The notes under the pieces were generated by a model that was given only the letters and a program-made list of their open reading frames with translations, had not been told where the DNA came from and did no database searches. A stretch of DNA of 44,308 bases, taken from positions 1 through 44,308 of the IMG/VR virus record IMGVR_UViG_3300042894_008609; one strand, 5' to 3'. The translations under genes were made by a program, and so were the position numbers. Positions within the stretch are counted from its first letter, which is position 1. Each line of letters begins with the position of its first letter. Origin of the DNA: a virus. Positions 38,857-44,308 of the stretch are shown one piece after another.

Positions 38857-41056
38857 CCCGATCTACACCTCCGCCTCCCCGATCGCAGTCAACCCCGCCA
38901 ACGGAGAGCTGATCGGCGGGGCGACGTTCACGGTGCACGCGCCGGACGACACGTCCTTCTCGACCCCGCTCGCCGTCACCGACCCGAACACGGGCGTCGC
39001 GATCAACCCGCTCCGCTCCAACAGCAACGGCACCCTCCCGGCATTCAAGGTCGCCGGGGATCTCCCACGCGTGAAGCTGAAGTCCGGCGGGTTCGTCACC
39101 GAGCTCGTCTCCCTCGACGGGCTCGTCGCGGAGCAGATCACCAATGCGGGCCTGGACTCGGCGACGGTGTCCGCCGCGATCGCCGCCGCGGGTACCGCGA
39201 CGACGAAGGCCGGTGAGGCATCGACGTCGGCCGCTGCCGCTGCGGATGCGGCGACGCTCGCGACGCAGAAGGCTTCCGCCGTCGCCGAGGTCGTCGCGAC
39301 GAACGACGGCATCATGTCGAACGTTCTCGACACCCCGGGGACCGCGTTCGGAGGGAAGGTCGACCAGCGCATCGAGGATGGTGTCGCAGCCGTGGCCCCT
39401 TCGGTCTTGGCGGCCCAGCCCGCGATCGTCGCCGCTGCCGACGCTGCGGTAGTCGGTGCGATGGCGGGGCGCGATGTCGCCGCCGTGATGCCCGCCTCGG
39501 AAGAGACGGTGCTGTTCACCGTCGTCGACGAGAACGACCGCCGGTCCTGGTTGGAGTTCGGCCCCGATGGCGGTCCGACCGCCCACGCGGCGCAGAAGAT
39601 CACCGCCGCAGTGTCGGGTCCTGTCGGGGAGGCGGTGAGCACCACCCTCGGTCTGGTCTCTCAAAACCACGACATCACGGGCGTCGCCTTCGTGGTCGTC
39701 GACGAGAACGACCGCGTCACCGACCTTGAGGTCGGCACCGATGGGCACTTCACCCAGCGTGTGATCGATCTTCTGTCGGCACGACTGATCGTTCCCACGC
39801 CGGCTGATCCGATCCGTGCGGTACTCCCGAGCGCTCTGCGGCTGCTGCAGGGCCGCACGTACCGGCTGAACTACGCCGACATCATCGGCGCTCTCGCTGG
39901 CGACTACCGGCTGCGCATGACAGGACCGGCGAGCAACTCCGGGAACTTCGGCACGTACTGGCAGTACACGCCCACCGCGGCCGGCGCATGGAACCTGACG
40001 CTCACGGTCCTGGACCGTGCCGGCGCGACGGTCCTGACCGTCACGGTGCCGGTGACTGTGTACGCGCCGATCGCGTCCTCGCCGACGACACGTCTGCTGG
40101 CGATCGGCGATTCGATCACCCGACCCAACAAGTACAACTCGGTCGCCGCGGGCATGGTCGGTGCCGTCACGCGCGGCACCCGCACCTACGATGCCGGTGC
40201 GACGCGCGGTGAGGGTCGCGGTGGGTGGTCGCTGAACAACTACTTCACTTCGATCGGAAGCGCGGCCGCGGGTGACAGCCCGTTCCTGTTCCCGACGAGC
40301 GTGGCCGACGGGGCGAAGTTCTGGGGCAACACCGAGTTCTGGCGGAAGGTCGGCTACGTCTCGATGGCGTCGCTGCCGGCCAACGGTTACGACTTCGATG
40401 GGTTCCAGCGGATGGCGCGGGGGTGGACCGACTCTGGTCCGCTGCAGTTCGACGCGAACGGCTACCCCACGACGCCCGCAGAAGGTGACGTGGTGGTCGA
40501 TCCGACCAAGGCGGCCGGCAGCCAGTGGCTCCAGTACACCTCGGGATCGTGGGTGACGATCGCGACGCCGACGCTCGAGTTCTCGTTCTCGAAGTACATG
40601 CAGCGCTACGCTGCCGCCTTCGCGGACGGCGCACCGACGGCGATCAGTGTGATGCTCTCGACCAACGACTGGTTCGGCAGCCTCACGGATGCCGCCTGGG
40701 CCACGTGGGTGTCCCGGGTGCAGACGATGATCGCGTCGATTCGCGCGTGGAACGCGAACGTCCCGATCATCATCATCGCGGCACCGGTCGGCGGACCGGA
40801 TACGAACTGGGGTGGCGGGCAGACGGTCAACAAGGTCGACTTCGACGCGCGCATGCGTGACGTCGCAGCTCGGCAGATCGCCACGTTCGACACGTCCGCG
40901 ATGCGCACGAACAAGGTGCATTTCATCTCGTTCCTCGGATCGGTCGCGCCGGAGAACATGGCCGATCACGTCCACCCGAAAGACCCCGAGGGGCACGCAC
41001 AGTTCGCCCCGTGGCTGGCGGGCAAGCTCGCCCAGATCATCACCGAAGGAGCCTGA
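38849..41056 (+). CDS. Tail spike/fibre with SGNH esterase domain
   Basis: A 735-aa modular receptor-binding protein from GTG 38849 (GGAGG upstream). Residues 1-90 are the attachment domain, 100-155 an Ala-rich coil, then two copies of a VVDENDR-x-(S/T)-x-L-E-(F/V)-G motif near 222 and 282, an Ig-like region (about 335-415) and an SGNH hydrolase domain: Gly-Asp-Ser422 (AIGDSITRPN), Gly block GRGGWS, STND block near 605 and Asp706-x-x-His709. SGNH domains deacetylate surface polysaccharides or teichoic acids, which would remodel the host receptor. Confidence 0.85.
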   Translation: MADPIYTSASPIAVNPANGELIGGATFTVHAPDDTSFSTPLAVTDPNTGVAINPLRSNSNGTLPAFKVAGDLPRVKLKSGGFVTELVSLDGLVAEQITNAGLDSATVSAAIAAAGTATTKAGEASTSAAAAADAATLATQKASAVAEVVATNDGIMSNVLDTPGTAFGGKVDQRIEDGVAAVAPSVLAAQPAIVAAADAAVVGAMAGRDVAAVMPASEETVLFTVVDENDRRSWLEFGPDGGPTAHAAQKITAAVSGPVGEAVSTTLGLVSQNHDITGVAFVVVDENDRVTDLEVGTDGHFTQRVIDLLSARLIVPTPADPIRAVLPSALRLLQGRTYRLNYADIIGALAGDYRLRMTGPASNSGNFGTYWQYTPTAAGAWNLTLTVLDRAGATVLTVTVPVTVYAPIASSPTTRLLAIGDSITRPNKYNSVAAGMVGAVTRGTRTYDAGATRGEGRGGWSLNNYFTSIGSAAAGDSPFLFPTSVADGAKFWGNTEFWRKVGYVSMASLPANGYDFDGFQRMARGWTDSGPLQFDANGYPTTPAEGDVVVDPTKAAGSQWLQYTSGSWVTIATPTLEFSFSKYMQRYAAAFADGAPTAISVMLSTNDWFGSLTDAAWATWVSRVQTMIASIRAWNANVPIIIIAAPVGGPDTNWGGGQTVNKVDFDARMRDVAARQIATFDTSAMRTNKVHFISFLGSVAPENMADHVHPKDPEGHAQFAPWLAGKLAQIITEGA

Positions 41057-41058
41057 CC

Positions 41059-41931
41059 ATGGGCAAGAAGCTCATCATCCCCGGCATCACCATCGACCCG
41101 TCCGCGCCCGTGCTTCCCTCGATCGATCAGGCGATGCCCGCTGCTGGCACGCTCGTGTTCATCGAACCGGGCCATCCCTACAATCCCGCATCGGGCGTCG
41201 CGATCGGCTCGTACCTTCCGAACATCGCGATCAACCAGGCGCGCGCAGCGACCGGCATCGTCTCCACAGATGATGTCGCGTACAAGTCGCGGCTGATAGC
41301 GATGGGAGCCAACTCCGGCACGGTCGAGCGCTCCGCGAAGGGCGGCCTGCACCTCATCCCCGCAAAGACGAGCCCGGGCGGTCTCGCTCTGTCGTACTCG
41401 ACGAGCGACCGTCCGGCCGGAGAGGGGCTTCTCGCGACGTGGATCGACGGTCACAAAGCGGACTCGCTGTACGTCGCGTTCTGGGGGCGATGGACGCGCG
41501 CGCTCGGCGCACTGGTGGGTTCGGGGTACAGCCTGAGCGCGATGGGTGCGTCGAACTCGCTCGCCCAGTTCTTCGCCCGACAGGGCTCGACGGGAGAGCT
41601 GGCGTACCCGGTGGACTCGCGTCGCCTCGGAGTCATGGCCGAGAACGTCCAGAGCCCGACCCTCGCCCCGTTCTTCATCGACGCAGCGTTCGCGGCGCCG
41701 GCGGCGACGTCGATCCCCGCGACGTTCCGACCGTTCGCTCTGTCGCCGCACGCCAGCGACGCGAACAGCACGCCGGCGGCGGTCTTCTACGACTACATCG
41801 TGGAAGATCTGACGATCTCGGGACGCACCTACGCGCAGGCGCACGCGGCCTGGTTCGGGAAGTACACCCGCGAGGTGAAGACCGCCGGCGGCCGCTACTA
41901 CGGCGACACCACACCGACGACGCCCGCATGA
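41059..41931 (+). CDS. Minor tail/receptor-binding protein
   Basis: A 290-aa protein directly after the esterase gene (GAAGGAG upstream). The C-terminal 150 residues (ATWIDGHKADSLYVAFWGRWTRA, FYDYIVEDLTISGRTY) look like a beta-rich, trimeric head domain. No enzyme motif is seen. Probably part of the tail tip. Confidence 0.65.
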   Translation: MGKKLIIPGITIDPSAPVLPSIDQAMPAAGTLVFIEPGHPYNPASGVAIGSYLPNIAINQARAATGIVSTDDVAYKSRLIAMGANSGTVERSAKGGLHLIPAKTSPGGLALSYSTSDRPAGEGLLATWIDGHKADSLYVAFWGRWTRALGALVGSGYSLSAMGASNSLAQFFARQGSTGELAYPVDSRRLGVMAENVQSPTLAPFFIDAAFAAPAATSIPATFRPFALSPHASDANSTPAAVFYDYIVEDLTISGRTYAQAHAAWFGKYTREVKTAGGRYYGDTTPTTPA

Positions 41932-41944
41932 TGCGCGCATCGCC

Positions 41945-42784
41945 TCAGAGCTGATCGAGCCTCGACCAGAGCGGCTCGAGAACCCTCTCTTCGATGTCAT
42001 CCAGCGACTCGACGACATCGAAGAAGGTGTCTCGTTCTTCTCCGAAAGCTACTGCCACTCTCGCCATCAGGTGGAGCGTGCAGTTGTGCGCGGCGGGTCC
42101 GTCGACCAGTAGGTGGCGAAATGGTTCGATCGCGGCGGCCGGGAAGAGGGAGAACAGGTCTGTCCCCGGGGCGAGCAGCGGCCGTTGGCCCCGCAGATTG
42201 AGCGCCCTCCACAGGTCGTACAACTCGACCGTTGCGGTGCTGTGATTGATCACAGCCACCCCCATTCCACGCGCCACTGACACCGCCGGATGGCCAAGTC
42301 GATGTTTGTCGTATCGGGACCACCGCGCCACGAGCGCCAGCGGTGCATCGTGCGGATCAGTGACGAGATAGGGTTGGGCGGCATCGATGATCGCTCCGGC
42401 GTCGGGATCGATATCGCCGAGGGCGTGCTGCCTCAGTGCTTTCGTTTTGGGGGGACGGGGAAGGTAGCTCTCCTCCGTGACGGCAATTGGAAAGCTTCCA
42501 TGCCAGCGCTCGGGCGGAACTCCGCGGGCTTCGGCGAATAGAGCGACCGTGCGATCAAGCGCCTTCGCGAAGTTGCCCAGTGCATCGAACAGATCGAACT
42601 CGAACTCTGGATTGGGTGGCCTGACTTCGCTGATCGTCCAGCGGGATCGCGCGCCGAAAGCGCTAGGAATGAGTGAGGACTCGATGCCCAAGTCGGCATC
42701 CCAGGCATCCAGCTGCTCGCGTAGTAACGTGAGCTGTTTTCGAGCCCGTGCGACCAGAGCCCTTGCACGTTCCGATCGCCTCAT
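41945..42784 (-). CDS. DKHR-motif protein, unknown function
   Basis: A 279-aa leftward gene from ATG 42784. N-terminal Arg-rich helix, FDLFDALGNFAKALDRTVALF, then AIIDAAQPYLVTDPHDAPL with RWSRYDKHRLGHPAV, a signature I recall from helical bacterial proteins of unknown function sometimes linked to defence or HEPN-like folds. The stop lies 13 bp from the convergent tail gene with no terminator hairpin between. A TACCGT ends 6 nt before the ATG, so it may be leaderless. Composition looks less GC-rich than the phage genes. Likely a cargo gene. Confidence 0.7.
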   Translation of the reverse strand: MRRSERARALVARARKQLTLLREQLDAWDADLGIESSLIPSAFGARSRWTISEVRPPNPEFEFDLFDALGNFAKALDRTVALFAEARGVPPERWHGSFPIAVTEESYLPRPPKTKALRQHALGDIDPDAGAIIDAAQPYLVTDPHDAPLALVARWSRYDKHRLGHPAVSVARGMGVAVINHSTATVELYDLWRALNLRGQRPLLAPGTDLFSLFPAAAIEPFRHLLVDGPAAHNCTLHLMARVAVAFGEERDTFFDVVESLDDIEERVLEPLWSRLDQL

Positions 42785-42790
42785 GTTCAC

Positions 42791-42796
42791 ACGGTA
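42791..42796 (-). promoter_or_regulatory. Putative -10 of the DKHR gene
   Basis: Read leftward, TACCGT (within GGTACCGT) ends 6 nt before ATG 42784. The same GGTACCGT occurs upstream of the gene at 43571. No clear -35 is visible. Confidence 0.35.
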
Positions 42797-42810
42797 CCGG
42801 TCGACCAACC

Positions 42811-42846
42811 AGCCCCCCGGCTTCTCTTCGGAGAGGCCGGGGGCTT
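42811..42846 (+). terminator. Strong hairpin between divergent genes
   Basis: AGCCCCCCGGCTTCTC (42811-42826) and GAGAGGCCGGGGGCTT (42831-42846) pair around a TTCG loop with one bulge, followed by TTTCGTCTTT. Orientation favours stopping rightward transcription entering from the tail genes, antisense to the DKHR gene. Confidence 0.7.
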
Positions 42847-42889
42847 TCGTCTTTGCCGGAGCGCTCTGCTCGGCGATACGTTGATGACC

Positions 42890-43438
42890 ATGCCTGAAGG
42901 TCGACCAGCAATCCCCACAGCACTTCAACGCGAGCTGCTCGAAGAATCAGGTCATCGCTGCGCGATCCCCACCTGTCGGGTCCCGGGGCCGCTGCAGTTC
43001 GCGCACATCACCCCATGGTCGAAGGTGCAAGAGCACCGATTCGAGAACATGATCGTGCTGTGCAATAACGATCACTTCCGATTCGACAGTGGTCAGATCG
43101 CACACCAGTCGATGCGGGCGTACAAGACGAACCTCGCAGTCCTGAACGGCCGCTACTCAGATGTGGAGCGGCGATTGCTGGAGCATTTCACGGACGTCGG
43201 CCTGGACTCGTCGGTCGAGATCGACGAAGGCGAGTTCGTCACCCTGAGCCTCCGAAACCTGGTCCGTGATGGGCTCGTTGCTGCGGTTAGGCCGCCGCAA
43301 CCCGGAATAGTCGCGCGTCGACCGGACGGAACGATGAAGGCCCGCGGCGGGTGGGTGGTCTATACGCTCACGGCTCCGGGACGGGATTTCGTCACGCGGT
43401 GGATTGGTGCGGAGACTCTTCTGACGATCGAGCCCTGA
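42890..43438 (+). CDS. HNH endonuclease with winged-helix-like C-terminus
   Basis: A 182-aa protein. GHRCAIPTCR near residue 22, QFAHITPWSKV near 36 and FENMIVLCNNDHFRFD near 49 form an HNH zinc-nuclease site. The C-terminal 70 residues (SLRNLVRDGLVAAVRPP and GGWVVYTLTAPGRDFV) resemble a winged helix. ATG 42890 is preferred: GATACG at 42875 with TTTGCC 17 bp upstream would place transcription start there. In-frame TTG 42881 and ATG 42884 are alternatives. It is divergent from the DKHR gene. Stand-alone nucleases of this type occur as phage or defence genes. Confidence 0.78.
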   Translation: MPEGRPAIPTALQRELLEESGHRCAIPTCRVPGPLQFAHITPWSKVQEHRFENMIVLCNNDHFRFDSGQIAHQSMRAYKTNLAVLNGRYSDVERRLLEHFTDVGLDSSVEIDEGEFVTLSLRNLVRDGLVAAVRPPQPGIVARRPDGTMKARGGWVVYTLTAPGRDFVTRWIGAETLLTIEP

Positions 43439-43571
43439 TCAGCTCAGCCGCACGGTACAGCACTCCGGCGGCGGCGCTGGTGGGGAACTGCTCGTCGTAC
43501 GCGCGAGCCTCACGCTCGACGTCGACCGCGGCGGCCTCCCGGCCCGCGGCATACGCCTCAGCGATCGTCAT
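43392..43571 (-). CDS. 59-aa hypothetical protein
   Basis: A small helical, Ala/Glu-rich protein from ATG 43571 (GTG 43574 also in frame). Its end overlaps the convergent HNH gene by 47 nt. GGTACCGT lies 9 nt upstream, followed further up by tandem 20-bp repeats. The family is not recognised. Confidence 0.6.
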   Translation of the reverse strand: MTIAEAYAAGREAAAVDVEREARAYDEQFPTSAAAGVLYRAAELIRARSSEESPHQSTA

Positions 43572-43600
43572 CACATCTCAACGGTACCCAAACGGAACCA

Positions 43601-43640
43601 ACGAGACCAGACGGACACGAATGAGATCAGACGGACACGA
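43601..43640. repeat. Tandem 20-bp direct repeats
   Basis: Two adjacent 20-bp units, ACGAGACCAGACGGACACGA and ATGAGATCAGACGGACACGA, match at 18 of 20 positions. They lie 30 bp upstream of the leftward gene at 43571 and could bind a regulator. Confidence 0.7.
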
Positions 43641-43669
43641 CAAGACGCCATGATCCGGGCGGTCGCGGT

Positions 43670-43942
43670 TCACTGCCGCACGCTGAGCAGTCGCCACCCG
43701 TCGGGCACTTTGGCTTCGAGCTGGGGCATGGTGTCGGCTTCGATCTCGCGGATGCCGTCGCGGCGCTCGAACGTCCCCGTCGCTTTCAACGCGGTCGACC
43801 CGGCCAGCATGGCGACGGGCGCTTTCGTGAGCTCCCACCCGGCGGGGATCTGCGCGGTGAGCTTCTCGTGGACGTCGGCGAGGGAGTCGCCTTCGACGTC
43901 GATGGTGCGGGTCTCCACGGGGCGGATGAGGCCAGTCAGCAT
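43670..43942 (-). CDS. Hypothetical protein with internal duplication
   Basis: A 90-aa protein. Two copies of an alpha-beta pattern ending P-x-G-W-x-L are seen: DSLADVHEKLTAQIPAGWEL and DTMPQLEAKVPDGWRLL. Actinophages commonly encode single-copy proteins with this PxGWxLL ending; the function is unknown. It lies 9 nt after the gene at 43952, in the same orientation. Confidence 0.65.
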   Translation of the reverse strand: MLTGLIRPVETRTIDVEGDSLADVHEKLTAQIPAGWELTKAPVAMLAGSTALKATGTFERRDGIREIEADTMPQLEAKVPDGWRLLSVRQ

Positions 43943-43951
43943 GAGCCCAGC

Positions 43952-44308
43952 CTACGGTCGCACCATCGGCGCACCGTGCGAGCCGGCGTCGCGTCGCGCA
44001 CGCCCGTCCCCGACCCAGTCGACAGCGCTGGGGATCTCGAGGAGCGCCTTGCAGAGCGTGCGGGTGTGGTCGTCGCCGTAGAAGCCGACCCACGATCCGG
44101 CGACGCGGGCGAGGATGTCGGTTCGGTCGCCGGCGACGCGGCGGAGCTCGTCGACGACGGCCGCGGTATCCGTGGCGTATCGGTGCCGGCCGCAGATTGC
44201 GGAGAGGCGCACGTCGAGGGCGGTGTCGGGGTCGAGACCGGAGCGGGACATGCGGGGAGCGTAGAGCGTGCTGCGGACATCAGCCGCCGCGGATGCCGGG
44301 TAGCTCAT
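43952..44308 (-). CDS. Hypothetical protein at window edge
   Basis: A 118-aa protein if it starts at the last base of the window (ATG 44306-44308), or 99 aa from ATG 44251, which begins MSRSGLDPDTALDV and may be the true start. The core (VVDELRRVAGDRTDILARVAG, SWVGFYGDDHTRTLCKALL) is helical and has the look of a small actinophage protein. Function unknown. Confidence 0.6.
   Translation of the reverse strand: MSYPASAAADVRSTLYAPRMSRSGLDPDTALDVRLSAICGRHRYATDTAAVVDELRRVAGDRTDILARVAGSWVGFYGDDHTRTLCKALLEIPSAVDWVGDGRARRDAGSHGAPMVRP

Noticed and set aside
38531-40996. An 821-codon leftward frame over the esterase gene
   Set aside because: A shadow of the high third-position GC of the rightward SGNH protein; Arg-rich, with no recognisable motif.
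41930-41941. GATGCGCGCATC palindrome as a terminator between convergent genes
   Set aside because: The 12-bp palindrome leaves only a 4-nt loop with a 4-bp stem and has no T-tract; too weak.
1-44308. tRNA genes, CRISPR arrays or insertion sequences
   Set aside because: No cloverleaf, repeat-spacer array, transposase or terminal inverted repeats could be recognised by reading both strands.
43439-44308. An attR site at the right end
   Set aside because: No sequence repeated from the integrase end can be seen because attL lies outside the window; the tandem repeats at 43601 are not evidence for att.

Overview
The window is a nearly complete temperate siphovirus (prophage) genome from a high-G+C actinobacterium. 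Host evidence is indirect: GC-rich codon use, probable leaderless promoters, an Lsr2-type DNA-binding domain, an NrdH-like redoxin, a DUF7455-like zinc protein and a Gp37-like tail protein are all typical of phages of Microbacteriaceae and their relatives. Microbacterium is my best guess, not a proven assignment. The left edge falls exactly on the integrase stop codon, so attL would lie just outside; no attR is visible.

Left arm (1-2330): a leftward lysogeny operon of repressor, ImmA-type metalloprotease and tyrosine integrase faces a rightward Cro-like gene. The roughly 90-bp space between them holds two divergent, probably leaderless promoters overlaid by CTAC/GTAG-type inverted repeats that look like operators.

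Early region (2074-18903): about 37 rightward genes form an almost gapless chain, most sharing 1 or 4 bases between one stop and the next start. The chain carries an excisionase-like HTH protein, a recombination set (RuvC-like nuclease, YqaJ exonuclease, Bet annealase, SSB), a DUF4326 protein, two DNA methyltransferases, an HNH nuclease, a replication set (winged-helix initiator, G39P-like loader, DnaB helicase), a glutaredoxin, a protein with an Lsr2-type domain, and many small unknowns. One small zinc-finger gene in the chain (8239-8419) appears frameshifted. The chain ends at an intergenic region rich in inverted repeats (18904-19239).

Middle (19240-20897): a cluster of very small Cys-rich zinc-binding proteins, an HNH nuclease and a DUF6527-like protein. 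Late region (21029-36786): small and large terminase, portal, ClpP-type protease with a nested scaffold start, decoration protein, major capsid, connectors, tail terminator, tail tube, two tail-assembly chaperone frames joined by a probable frameshift, tape measure with 22-residue repeats, distal tail protein, Gp37-like protein and two minor tail proteins. A terminator then precedes the lysis module (36862-38856): M23 endolysin and four membrane proteins. Two further tail genes follow, one carrying an SGNH esterase domain.

Right arm (41945-44308): a leftward gene of unknown function with a DKHR motif and a divergent HNH nuclease flank a strong hairpin. Their composition looks less GC-rich than the phage (by eye) and they resemble a cargo island. 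Three small leftward genes end the window; two have the look of actinophage genes. Functions were assigned by recognising motifs and gene order; no database search was run.
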